Of a stretch of DNA of 64,000 bases, positions 35,096 to 47,447 are shown piece after piece. The position numbers and the translations under genes were made by a program. The DNA comes from Copromyces sp. CBS 386.78 (Eukaryota; Ascomycota; Sordariomycetes; Sordariales; Sordariaceae). The stretch spans positions 1 through 64,000 of the forward strand of contig MU839185.1 in NCBI GenBank assembly GCA_030685235.1, read 5' to 3'. The notes under the pieces were generated by a model. It searched no databases and was not told the DNA's origin. It saw only the letters and a program-made list of their open reading frames with translations. Position 1 is the first letter of the stretch, and every line of letters starts with the position of its first letter.

Positions 35096-38000
35096 TTAGT
35101 CGTGGATGTACTTGTCCGAGAGAATGGTGGGCTGTCCTGTCGTCACTGGGAAGAAGCAAGTCGAAACTGCCGAATTCCAGGGGCTTTTCAACCGAGTGGC
35201 GATATCGGTGAGGAGGAACTGATGTTTATCTGTTTCCAAGTCCCAGGGGATACAGGTTAAGTATGAAGGAATCAGCTAGGGTGGGTCCGTATGGTCATCT
35301 ATAAACAAGTGGATGGGCATGTATGTGATATTACCGTAGGCAGGATAGCAAGATGACAGGACACCGATATATGATTGACAACGAGGATGTCGTCTGAATG
35401 CTGGGTAGGTGACTAGGTACCGGGGTGTTTTCCAAGCCTGCCAGTGTCAGTGCCTTACATCGGTCTGGTCCTCCTTCAACGAGGATGAGGAGGTACAGTA
35501 GAGGAGTCTTTCTCCAGGCCAGTCCAGGCGGCCATCGACCACATCCGCATCCCGCATCCCTACTGACATGACGGGGAGGATGTGGCAAGCGCAAGGCAGG
35601 GCCGGGGTCGGCCGGGATATCATGGACCGGGGTGTGTCAACGTTTCTCTTCAGTTCAACACCTCAATATCAAATCCCAATACTGTATGTATAGTACTAGC
35701 TACGTGGTACTGCAACTGGTGATTTGACAGGAACTGCCTAGCCCCGTTTGTAGCTGCCTTGTTGAATCTCCGTGTCTTTCCTTTCCTGGGAAACAAGAGA
35801 GATTGAGAGGATCCGTTGGCAGACTAGAACCCACTGGTAACCGTCAAGCAGGATTTGCTCTGCTTTGGCTTGCCTCTGTAGTAGACAAGTCCGCAGCGGG
35901 AACCTGGAGAAGAACCTAATCTCAGTTTGTGTCTTTACAAAGAAACTCGTGCAAAGTAGTTGTGGTGGGTGGTAGGAAGCCATGCATGGCATGGGTGAGT
36001 GATGGGATGGACGGGAAAAGTTCCCCACCATGGATGGAACGGTACTCCTAACGAGCAACACCTCTCAGGAACGATTCTCAGTCTTTTCCTGCCACTGGTT
36101 TCGATCTGAACAAGTGAGGTGATGCACCTGCGAAAACGGTCTCGAGGCGTGTACCCGGTACTCCCACCGTAACGGTGCCAAGGCCAGGTAATTCTGGATA
36201 AATGCAAATGTAACTATTCCGTACCAAAAGCGGTTGGTCGCCCACCTTAACGAGTTCACCTATTTTGGACTTTATTAGTGTCCGTGCGGCGCCATCGCCA
36301 TGCCATCTTTGCATGTATCAAAGGACATGTTTCCAAGCCTTCCCTCATGGCTCAACGTGAGGTGAGCATTTCCGACACGGCAACTTTCCGTGCTCGGAAA
36401 AGATTGTATGCCCCTGACGGAGATGACGCCCGGGGCGTTTGACATGTCCGTGATGAAGCTTGGTTGTTTCCGCACCGCTCCCGGAGTCCCGAGTCCCGAC
36501 TTCCGCCGCACAAACGACCAGATCCTTTGTATCTCAGGCAGAGAGAGGACTTTATCCAGGCTCTAGATGTAAAATCTCGTGCGAGTTCATCGGTGGGTAG
36601 TGGCACACCCGATAGACGATATTCAGGAACACGCACATGGTGGGTGGCGTCGACCAACATGGCAGGCTACCACCAGAGGTAATGCGGGAGCGGCACTGAG
36701 AACTGCCAGGTAAGGGGTAGGTATGGAGGGTAGCTCTGCAAAGGACCTGGCATCTACCATGGTGGTTCATCCCAGAGACGGTTTGCCCGTGCATTGCTGC
36801 AGTGTAAATTGCCAGTCAATAGTTTCGACATGACGGCCTTCTTGATAGGAATCGGTGAGTGCTGTCGTCCAACGCTGTCCATGCACGACCAAGACACGCA
36901 GTTTCGAGAAGCTCTCTCGGTGGCTACGGTCAAAAGTTCCGTGTTAGCGCGTGTAAAGTGCGAGGCTGACGGAATGATTGGCGTGTTCGAAAAGAATCTT
37001 CCAAGAGGGTCACATCGCCGGCGTCGTTAAGACCCGATCGCAAGTACAGGGGGATTCGTAGCGTAAAGCGTTAGCGGCCTCATCAGCGTCATGTGGGTTA
37101 AGATGGTTAAGCGTGAATCGGCAGAGCCGAGCTGGCCTTGACCCAAGGCTTGTTTCAGCTCTGCGCCTGTTCGTTGCCAAGCCTTTTTTTTTTTTTTTTT
37201 CAACACCGGTATGCAAGCCAACAAACTGACTGAAGGCCAATGGCCCAAGCTGTCGAACCGGTTCAGATTGGGGTCGTGCATTTCGCCCGCTCGCATTTCG
37301 ATATCGCCAGAAGAGGCCAGGATTCCGAGACATGGCGTTTGGCCAGTCTGACAAGCAGAGGACGGCAGTTGTATGTGGTCATGTGATTCGAGTTGGAATC
37401 ATGGCCTTTTGGTAAGTAGTACGTATACTGTTTTGGTCTGTTGTCCTCATGGGTTAGGTGACGGAGTAGACAAACAGGAGCTTGTTTTGTGAGGTCTCGG
37501 GGCGGTGGTTCACCTCGTCTGTGCTCGATTTAGTATCAACCGTTGAAACTAGCAAAAACACTAGGAGATCAACCTCCGAGTGCAAATCTTGGTTACGCAT
37601 GTTGTCGGTTGCTAGCCTTAGGACGGTCGGTGACCGGAGTTGAAGGATAGTGAGACTGGGGGATCGAGCCTTGTTGGCGTTGTAGCTGGAGATATGTCGT
37701 GGATCCCAAGAATGAATGTCGTCTCTTGTGTTGCGAACGGTTCGTTGGTGCAGTCAGCCTTCTGTAAGAATCCTACTTGCCATCTGCAAACTGGAGGTTC
37801 ATGAGCTTGTTCGCAGACTACCCGCAAAGTTGCAGAATTGAATCCAGTGCGGCCAAGTGCCTTGGTTGGAGAATAAAAAAGACAAGTTGTCAAAGTTGGA
37901 GTTTGTGTGGGGGACGAGGTGCTCCATCGACAGGGGACCGGACTGCGAAGTCGGGTGCGAACGTCAAACGGTGATGTGGGGCTTGTCCGATTGAATGCTA

Positions 38001-41000
38001 CTGTACCGCCCAGGGCACCCGATTCTCGCTAGTTGACCAAAAGATAAGGAAGGTTCAAAGCTGCTCTTTGGTAGGTAGACTGGCTGCACTCAGAGGGCAA
38101 GAGCAAGGCATTCCTGGCACTTGAGGAAATGAACTGGAGGCTGTGAGTGACGAGCTGGAGGAAGGCGCGCGCAGGGTTACGTACCGTGACCTCCAACCCA
38201 GGGAAAGCTCCAACGTCTTTTACCCCTCCATTCCACGGCATGGAATCAACTGGAGATGTCTCCCATTTGCAGGACTTCCAATCGGCAGCTTCCCAGGCAG
38301 CCATCTCTCTCTTTTTCCAAGGCCCGCCCAACCCAACTCCAGTCCTCACATCCTTTCCGAATTCCGGAGTCCGGACACCAAGGGGGGAAAAAGAAAAGAA
38401 ACGAAATCAGCACATGCGACCACCAACAACAACGTCGTCGCTATCTGCCGGTTGAACCCTCCCTAGCCTCATTTGAGAATCAGTGTCTGATCAGGCCTGA
38501 TATCAATCAACATGATAACAACAACATGTCATTCCCAGGCTGACTGCGAGCTACAGTATACTCCTGACCTCACCCAGGACATCATGGACCTAGCAACCCC
38601 TTGAGCTAGGCACCCTTCTTTCGCCTCTTCCCGCGCGGTACCGGAAATGGTGCTCCTCAGGTTGGACCGGTCGACTCCCGCCCTTCACTCCAGACAAGTC
38701 CCGGGCCAACACCTTGGAGCTGACCTTCTCCAGTCAAAAGCACCACGCAAACCTAATGGCACTTGGTCTTCAGGTGACCAAGCGTCACCACCACCATCTT
38801 CTCCCCTCGAGAGCGTGGGCAAACTGATTGATATGGCCAACGACTCTGCTGGTCATCTGAAACCGGCTAGCGGCCACGACATGAACGGCATGTCTTCTTC
38901 ATGGCGCTCATTTGACGCGGTTTTCACCGTGTTTCTTGCACTGGCCCGCACGGCAAACAGCATCACTACGGTCAGATGAGAGCGAGCAAGGCTAGCAAGG
39001 GCCGTTGTTGAATGCAGACAGACCCAGGCCCGCCATTTGAAGACTGTACTGCAGGAAGCCAATCACACATGGGTTCCGTGAACCTCAGCCCTATATTTGC
39101 GCGTATTATTCCCCTTCCGACCTTTCATTTGCTGTTCCCCCCTTGTAGTGTATCTCCCCACCAACTCGATCTGCACAAAAGACATGGATCCCTATCCTTC
39201 TTCTCTGACAGTCGGACAAAAAGATGACGGGAATCCTCTCCACTTCCATCTCGTATGAGTCTTGCAATCTCACCTTGCAAGTGTCTCTCGAGTCCGTTTC
39301 CAGTCTGGTTCAGCTCGGACGTTGTCCAGACCTCTCCACCAGTGATGATGTACAGTGATACAACGGGAGAACGGGTCCACGTCGGGATCAGAACCTTGGT
39401 TCTCAACGGTACATTTTGTGGGGTTTGGAGGACCCATGTCTTGCTCCCTACAGGATCTAGACACTTGGTGGCTTCTGTCTAGATGACGAGGAGATGCATC
39501 CGACCGGTGACAGGTCTCATCACAGTCCGCTTCCCCTCGCTCCGGCTACTCCTCCTAGGACCTCCCATGTCAGAGAGGGGTAGTGGAAACAACAAAGTGG
39601 TCAAGACATTGGCGCAACGTTTGCTTTTCCGTGCCAGCCCAAGGAGCAGTCTTCCCTTTACCTGGTTCTTCCGAAACCTTGTGCAAAGACGCGGAACCAG
39701 AGTTGAGCGAAACCAGCTCGGATACCAAACGGGCCGGCGCTGGAAGGGTCTACAATTTGTGTCCCGTTCTTCCCAGCCGGCACTAAATCAGTTCCCGCTT
39801 CAGGCTAGCCAAAAATACCTAGAATCAATATCAACAGCAGTCAAGTGCGTGTTCAGGTCCTGCATACAATTAATGCCATGTTTTTGAGGCTCTTACTGGA
39901 GATATGAGGAGACCATCCGTCCCTTTCCTTCATGACTTCCCAGCACCGTTGGCTTATTCCAAGATGCCAAGGGACACCTTCTCCCTAAAGTCCCCAGACC
40001 CAAATGTTCTTCTGGGCTGGAGATTCCCCAGGTCTAGACCCATTCTTCCAGACTTCGCTGGTCATGTCTTAGTGGCAATAGAGTTACCAAACACACAATG
40101 AACCAAAGTCGGTACCAATCAAGCATCGAACCTTCTCTACAGAGTTCTGTCTCGACTGTCGGTAGCGGTAGCTCCTAGCCTCCGTATTGTCTCCTGAAGA
40201 GGTCCAGCTTCACGAGTGAGGAATGAAGGGCAAGGAAAGCTTGCCAACAACTTCCAGAATAACTTGGTATCTACGCTTGGTTTTGCTCTTCAGCTTCGAT
40301 CCACCGCAGCTCCGTCGTGTCTTTTGGGATTACCCAGACCAATACTGACACTCACATTACCAGAGAAGCTTTTTCAGGCGGGTAAAATACTGAGCACAAG
40401 TATGATCCTTAAGTGAATCCACCAAGAATATGGAGATGGATTTAATCAGGCGCCATGAGCCAGCTGGGCCACTAGGAGCATGGAGAGCAAGCTTTATCCT
40501 CTTGCCTAAGCTCCACGATCGTACACCACTGCCCTACATGTTATCCAGAGATGCTGAACGTCCGGTTCTCTCCCCAGGACTTTAGTCTAGGGTTCTCCAC
40601 GGAGTAAATCCCGCCCGATCTGGTCGACAACCGAGTCCCGAGGCTGATGCAACAATGGAAGACACGAGGCGACGTTTAGTGTGGTCACTCGTGCTTAACG
40701 CACGTCTCTCCGACCCGAACCAAATTCCAGCTCTGCGTGGTGCATTGGAGAAGCTAACATTGATCAGGATCGCCAGTGCGTTTTCTTGTACTCGGCGGGC
40801 GACTCGGCACAGACATGACCGGTAACTATCCTGGAACTCTGGGATAACAGGTGGCCGCCTGGACATATAGTGCTCTAAGCCTCATCAGTCACGATATCGA
40901 GGTGGTAAATTCATTGACATCCATCTGTTATGACCTTCCTTTTCTGGACATCTAGCTATCCCGTCCAGCGGGTCCGGACCGGAGATTGGGATCACGTCGT

Positions 41001-43614
41001 CGAGCCCAGAGCTAAGGATGAGGCCGAATTCGGTCTTATCAAGCCCTCTCCTACGTGGGCAGAAACAGGGAGTCAAGGTGATGAGATATGTGTTGCATAT
41101 TACGGCGCAGTCATGGTGGCAGAGTCATGATGTGAAGTATTTGCATCATGGACACCCGAGTACACATAGACAGAAGCCACTATCAGCGTCAAAGTGTGGT
41201 GGCACAACTCACCCAGGTAACGAACAGATGGGACTCGAGAAACGTGTCGGTCCCGGAGAAAGGGATTCCAAGCATACACTAGGTGACCCCACACATTCTA
41301 CTCACACATACTGACACAGGGACTTTAAATTGACACCTTTGTGCCACAGAGGGTGAGTGGGTTGCGTATTTCGGGCTCCTATGTCGGAAAGATTTCTTTA
41401 TGTGTATACCGCGACCTCAAGACACAGCGTATGATGCAATTGGTGGTTGGTTGGTATACCTATAAGTGAAGCTGATATGGCCGTGCTGTGCCAGTTGTCA
41501 GTTGTGGCGTCCTTGGCCGGCCCGCGATTCCATGAGACACTCCATTGGTCCGTGAGAGCCTTGTTTTAATTTGCAGTTATCTGCACTGATGATATTCTTC
41601 GAACAGTCAGCTTAGGAACCGCGTGTCAAGGAGTCCTCTTGTGGACATGGGGAGTTTTGGTCTACTGAAAATGTTGATTGGAAGGAACAATGGACATTCA
41701 AGCCATTGCCGACAGTTGGATTTCTCCCGTATCGGCCATGGCTCTTTTCCGTGAACACCACGTGTTCCGTTCCTTGCAAGGAAAGAGGAATAGCAGATGA
41801 CGTCTCCCGCCAGGTCAGAACTTTTCCAAAGAGGAGGGAACGAGATGAGATGAGATTCTCGTTCCTTGTGAAATGTACGCGGATGGCGTTGCCAAGCTCG
41901 ACTCCAATGGGGGTCATCATTCATCAACTCGCACATCAACCTACCACTTTGTCAACTATGACGGAGACCATTGTCAGAACTGGAAGTCACGACGAGATTC
42001 CAAATCCCAAAACCCAAAGACCTGTCCACTCTGACCAGGTGCCATTCCAATGCCATGGAGGCAAGGGGGGCTTGATTGCAGGCACTTTAAACAGCCGACT
42101 ACCGGTGTGCAACGTCCTTTGACCGTGTATCGAATCGGTTAAAACGTTCGGACAAGAGCGAGCGCTGACTGTTGCTTTTTGGTATGTTGAAAGGAAGGGG
42201 AAGGATTCCCAGTGCGACTGCACAGCAGGCTAACTGACCACGCAGCTTCACAAGAGGTAAACAGGGTTGGAAGAAATGGCAGGCTGGCAAGGTTGGCGAT
42301 GCCACCATGCCCTACCGTTGATGGAAAAGCAGAAGCTTGCATAGCCGAGACCGTCCACAAGACAACCCTATCACCCTGGGAAACGTCCGACCGTACAGCA
42401 GATTCCCCCGAGACCCAGCCATCTCATGACCCTTTCTGGACTACCGCAATCATGATATGTCCAAAATGGGACTCCCAAAGAAACTGGTTCAACTGCTTGA
42501 AGTTGCACGCATTTACATCCCAGTGGCAAACCTGCCGTTCTGTGCAGTGTGCAGTGTGCAGTTACCCCCCATGTCTAGTCACAATGGCACGCATACATTC
42601 GGCGGCCGTCCTGTCATGCGGCCACCCCCCTAGCCCTTCATTGCCGACGACCCCCGACGACACTCTCGGACAAGGCCGCGCCGTTTCTACAATCTTGACA
42701 ATTGATCAGACATCGTACGGTGCCAGGACGACCCGAAACGCCCGCTCGAGACCGCTCCGGAGCGGGGGTAGAGTCCTTTCGTCGGTTTATATCGGGGCTC
42801 AGCTCGTGAGTCCGTGAAGTGGCATTGCCAGATACATACGGGACGGAAGGTGGAGGTACTGACTCCTACTGCTGTCGGCTGTCTAACAGCCATGCCGGTA
42901 TCGTCTCGACAGATCCCCGACCCTCCTACCGTCTTACACGCGTCTACGACCGTGATATCACAAACGACCGGGTCAGTGCTTCGCAGCCTTCTTTCCCAGA
43001 GCCCCAACATGTACGTACGTACGCCTCCTCCGCACATCATGACAAACACGCTCACGTATGTCTGGTGTGCTGCTCATCCCGCCAAGGAATCCGTGCCTCT
43101 CGCTCGTTGGCAGGCGAGGGAGCCTTTCCCACGCTCTTTCTTGATAATAAAAACAGCTGACCCGATGATCAGTCCCTTCCACTATATACTTCATACAGAT
43201 CTTCATACCCACAAGGCGATTCATCTTGCTTGTCTTTACCGACAGAGAGGTAGCTGGTGGCTCTCCAAGAATAGCAGCAAATTGCAAATGACTCTACCTT
43301 GGTCACTCGCTCTCTGGAATTGCGGGGAGAGATATTGCGGAGAATGAAATTTGTTGACGGCTGGAGACGAGACTGACAGGGTCGGCGGTCGGGAGACAAA
43401 GTGAAAAATTCAATCAACAACCCGCTCGAAGCCGGCCTGATCTCACCATTCCCTTCTGACGACCAGGGGCCCGGCCTTCCGAAGCGCGCCAACGCGCTAG
43501 GCATTTGCAATTAACATCCGCGAGCCGTCGTTACATCGTGTTGAAACTGGTCAGTGACCAATCAACAGAGTGAAGGGGCAAATGTAACTGCCAGCCCGTT
43601 GGAGGAGGAGGGGA

Positions 43615-43629
43615 GGGGGGGGGGGGGGG
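43615..43629 (+). repeat. G15 homopolymer
   Basis: Fifteen consecutive G follow a GGAGGAGGAGGGGA purine tract, within the gene-poor region. Confidence 0.9.
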
Positions 43630-44545
43630 AGAAGAGTTTACCTGTCTCCATGTCTCCGGTACTGGCTGTTCCCCCTTGTCCTGCTTGGACCTGGGTCAGT
43701 CATCTCGACCGTTCCCGTCGAAGGGAGAACAAACAAAGTGACCAACATGCCTAAAGCGAAGACATGAGATGCAACTGATGGGCCGGGAGATCCGGCCACC
43801 GAGCCTTGTTCCTCGCTCTTTTGGCGGGCTCGGAGTCTGGAGTTCTCTCCACAAACGCTCACAGGGTAGTACAACAAAGACTCTACTCCTATGAGACACT
43901 ACTCGATATCTGCATAACTTGTAGTGAGCTCAGCCTCCCACGGAAGCAGCAGCATGCCAGTCATGCCTCCTCCTCCTCCTCCTGCACATAAAGGTTGGTA
44001 ACTCACGTTTCCGGGCCGCTCAGCTTACACACACCTCATCCCTCATCGCTCATTCCTCAAGGTACGTACAATTATTTCATATCGAGATATCAAATACCAC
44101 TCACGCTGAACTTATGCCAGCTCTACTCTACCACGATTACCGGGGACGCCCATGATCCCTTCCTCGCCAGCCAGCAGTTATCGAAAGGTAGAGGACAGAG
44201 GGTAAGTGATCTACACAATCCCATATTTCGGAGACCCATCGAGCTTCTCGGTACCGTAGTCCGTATCCCCGTGGGTCATTTCCCTACTTCCCTATAGGCA
44301 TTCTCTCTCTCTCTCTGTGTCCTCCTGTCTAACGGGAGTCTGTCTGCCCCCGCGGAATCTTTTGGGGGGACTGGACAAAAAGGTGTCAGGACGCAAGAGC
44401 AATACATGCATCCATCCATCCCTCCCTCTATGTAAAATCCCAGCACCACTCCCGTCGCAGTAAGTAATGTAAGTAGAGATACGTGACACGCAGGTAGGGG
44501 GTAGAGGAAGAGAACCGCGAGAGTGCAATACTAAGAGGTATAGAA

Positions 44546-44572
44546 CAGGCAGGCAGGCAGGCAGGCAGGCAG
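44546..44572 (+). repeat. (AGGC)n tetranucleotide repeat
   Basis: About seven CAGG/AGGC units in a row. Confidence 0.9.
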
Positions 44573-44756
44573 ATACCTAAGGTACCTAGGCAAAGCAGAA
44601 TAGAAGCCCAAACCGCTCAATTTTCCATATTCATTGTTCAATAATACAGGTACCTCAAACTACACATACTCACAACACACAACATACACACAGAAGTTTC
44701 ATCTCGGTCAAGCAGGCAGGCAAGTAATGATCAATAACACATCATCAACATAGGAG

Positions 44757-44781
44757 GAGTGAGTGAGTGAGTGAGTGAGTG
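44757..44781 (+). repeat. (GAGT)n tetranucleotide repeat
   Basis: About six GAGT units in a row. Confidence 0.9.
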
Positions 44782-44821
44782 ACCACCGTCATGACCCATC
44801 CATCACCCATGGGTCTTCCGA

Positions 44822-44852
44822 GATAGGTAGGTAGGTAGTAGGTAGGTAGGTA
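44822..44852 (+). repeat. (TAGG)n tetranucleotide repeat
   Basis: About seven GATA/TAGG-type units with one 1-base slip, ending in GGTACC. The same motif family recurs at 31820-31880 and elsewhere in the window. Confidence 0.85.
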
Positions 44853-45016
44853 CCTATCTGTTGCTTTGCTCCTATATACGACAAGGTGCAAAGTGTATCT
44901 GGTCAAAACCAGACAGAGCTGGTTCTTTCGGGGAGTGCAGTTCAGTTTAGGCAAGCCACTTAATTTTGATATCTTCGAATAAAATTAAGTTCAGGTCAAC
45001 ATTTCTCCTCAATTTA

Positions 45017-45095
45017 ATTGAAAAAAAAAATTAAATAATTTTTTTTTTATTAGAAACTTTTTTTTTCTTTTTTTTCATATTTATTTTTTGGCGTT
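45017..45095. repeat. AT-rich patch
   Basis: A run of A and T homopolymers about 80 nt long, almost without C or G. It is too short and too homopolymeric to look like an RIP-mutated element. Confidence 0.8.
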
Positions 45096-45645
45096 AATCG
45101 TTGAACCTTTGGAGTCTCATGGCATGTGTTTTCACTCCGACAACCTTGGACGGTTCTGACCATTTCCCTTTAATGTGATGTGAGCGTCTTCTACCCTCCT
45201 TGCCTTCTTGTATTTTTGTCTACATAAATTCATAACCTTGCTAGGTACGTCGGGTTATGCGAACCCCAAAAATGGCAGGGTACCTAACTTCCAGCATGTA
45301 TCTACTCCCCAGGTTGTGTTGAAGGTTGTGTTGAAGGTTGAGAGTTTGCGTTGGTATGGCGCGATGGATAGTCCATTAATCATCTGCTTTTCAATCTTTG
45401 CCTGGCGTTGCTTCGTCAATAATCTGTTGGGGTTCGTACCTAGGTATTCCTCAACCTCCTTAATTGCTAGGCGATTCTGTCATTCGTGGATTGTATTTTC
45501 CACCTTGCACAGACACATAGACCTTCATCATGCTCCCTTCTCTGCAATCTTCACTTCTTCTTTTCCTTGTTCATAATCCCCCACCCGGCCTATAGCTCTC
45601 CAACAGCCCTTCCTTACTTCCTTACTTCCGCAGCTTTCCAATCAC

Positions 45646-46864
45646 TCACGACCCCCATTTGGATTTCAACCTATTCCAAACCGTCTGATCCACCGGCAAC
45701 ACACTCCCATGCCTCAACCCCGTAGGCCACCCCGCCCTCGAACTTGCCGTCCACCCCGAATTACTTCCCGGGTTACTACTCTCATAGGGTCTATACCCAT
45801 CACTCCCATAAAAGTCCAACAGCAAATGCACCTTCCCAGGAGTAGTGTTATCCCAATACGCCGCCGGCCCTTCTACCCCACTTTGAATGATCGCTGACGA
45901 GCCGCCCGCACGAGTCCAGGTACTAAAAAGGCCGGTGGCGGAAGTCTCGACGAAGACGGTTTTGAGGGATTCGTCTTTCATGAAGCGGAGGAAGGATTGA
46001 GAGGTGGAGTTGGAGGGGTTGAGTGGGAGGATGGTTAGGTCGATTATGTTGGTGGGGGAACGGTCGATGTAAGTTTGGGGAGTGGAGAAGGTACGGAAAT
46101 CGGAAGTGTATGCGTAGCGGATGCGGATGGAAGAGGGGTTGCCGGTGTGGTTTGGGTCGGAGGTTGGGTACTGTTGTAGGGTTGGTTTAGGTTAGTTGGT
46201 AAGGTAGAAAGACAGGAAAGAAGGAACGAGGGCAGGAGGAGACATACGAATTTCGAAGCCCAATGAACGAGATATTGACCCTTTGCCGGATCCCAAATCG
46301 CTTCAGGTGCCCACACCATGCCGGCCGTGTTATCCTCTACCACGACCAGTCGCTCATTGACCCAATTGATAAGGTCGGTGCTTTCCCAGACAAAGATCCC
46401 TTTGGAACCTTGTCGTTGTGCGGCGTCCCATGTTGTCTGTTTTCACTCATCAGATACCATCAATAACCTCGTCCAACCCCTATTATTGACACACCCAGGG
46501 ATCCATAACGCACCTTTCCAATATTCCAATCCGTCCCAATAATATACCACTTCTTCCCCGCTTCGCTACCTCCACCCGGAATTATCGTCGGATCCCGCAC
46601 ACCTCCTGTCCCCTTGGTTGGCTTGAAGATGGGCGAACCTTTGTTCAAAGCCTTGGATGAGATGGGGTTGTTGCCGTTGCTGAGGTAGAAGTAGACGTAT
46701 GGATCGGCGCCGAGGAAGAAGACGCCCAGGTATCCCGCGAGCGATGGGTCGGCGCGCTGGGCTAGTTGGGTTTCATGAAGGCCCAGAGCTACGGTGTCGA
46801 TGACGAGGGCGCTGCAGGCCCAGGCCCAGGTAGAGGCGAGGAGAGTGAGACTGAGGAGCCTCAT
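45646..46864 (-). CDS. GH43 glycoside hydrolase, secreted
   Basis: Three exons (46864-46514, 46436-46248, 46170-45646) with all junctions between codons; 354 residues. A signal peptide (MRLLSLTLLASTWAWACSA) is followed by a five-bladed propeller typical of GH43: GYLGVFFLGADPYVYFYLSN, GTGGVRDPTII, IIGTDWNIGK|TTWDAAQRQG, FVWESTDLINWVNERLV, AGMVWAPEAIWDP and YLVHWASKF. Likely catalytic residues are Asp in GVRDP and Glu in WAPEA, by analogy with the family. The sequence style fits the arabinan- or galactan-active branch rather than the xylosidases, but the substrate cannot be read from sequence alone. No CBM. It is unrelated to the GH43-type relic at 29995 in domain content, since it lacks that C-terminal domain. 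Confidence 0.92.
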
Positions 46865-47447
46865 CCTTGACTTGCGGGACGTACCCTATGATAACGTAGG
46901 GGAAGGAGGGATGTTAAAGCAGCTCAGGATGGTCCAGGCACCCAGAGAGGCAAGGGGTGGCTGCAAGCACGTTGAAGATCTGGGAGTACAAGATCTTTAT
47001 ATTCCCAGAAGCTCATCTACATTCCCTTTAGAGCCTTCTATACGCTACACCATCCCCATGTGAAAGTCGCCTCCCCATATTGACCAGAGTGTGGCTCCAT
47101 GGGCTCCACGTGGCCCTGAAACATCCAAAGTTGGGGTAACGGGGGTTAGGTGACATTTAGGAAAAGGAGGAGCCGAGGAGGGCTGAAACAGGTTGTAAAT
47201 GGCTAAATCATGCCCGTCATGCCCCAGGTTGACCGCAGAGTGTTGCAGTCCAAGGTCGATCTCCAGGTTTTCTGGGGTAAATCATTCCGATTCGATTGCT
47301 GGAAACAAGATTCTCCATGCTGGGCGCGGCCAGGTACCGGTAGGTGTTCGTGGCTACAACGCTACACTGGAGAAGGGGGTCCCGGAGCCGAACCTGGACA
47401 CAAAAGAGAGTGCCGTTGAAGCTTTGACGATACGATATGCGGTCCAA
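46865..47447. other. Promoter region of GH43 and 3' region of the SNM1-type gene
   Basis: Both flanking genes are on the minus strand. A TATA-like element lies at 46995-47003. No gene seen. Confidence 0.55.
46995..47003 (-). promoter_or_regulatory. TATA-like element upstream of GH43
   Basis: Reads AATATAAAG on the minus strand, about 130 nt upstream of the ATG at 46864. Confidence 0.45.

Larger units (their letters stand above)
35096..45645. other. 10.5-kb region without a convincing gene
   Basis: Between the vos-1 start and the 3' end of the GH43 gene no open frame exceeds about 200 codons, and none shows a recognisable domain, consistent codon bias or plausible exon joining. The longest (42212-42817 and 42814-43347, plus strand) are Cys/Arg/Ser-rich and abut in different frames. 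Base composition is ordinary, so it is not an RIP-degraded repeat island, apart from the small AT-rich patch at 45017-45095. It could hold a long vos-1 promoter or leader, or non-coding RNAs. I found no tRNA or 5S rRNA. Simple repeats crowd its right end. Confidence 0.6.

Noticed and set aside
37185..37200. T16 homopolymer as an RNA polymerase III terminator
   Set aside because: No tRNA-like or 5S-like sequence lies upstream on either strand.
40120..40135. Reverse-strand GGTTCGATGC resembling a B box
   Set aside because: The flanking sequence does not fold as a tRNA.
42212..43347. Two abutting plus-strand ORFs (201 and 177 codons) in the gene-poor region
   Set aside because: They are in different frames, rich in Cys, Arg, Ser and Pro, with no motif, poor start contexts (the second begins at GTG) and competing ORFs on the other strand.
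45017..45095. AT-rich patch as an RIP-mutated transposon
   Set aside because: It is only about 80 nt, made of homopolymers, and has no decayed coding or repeat homology.
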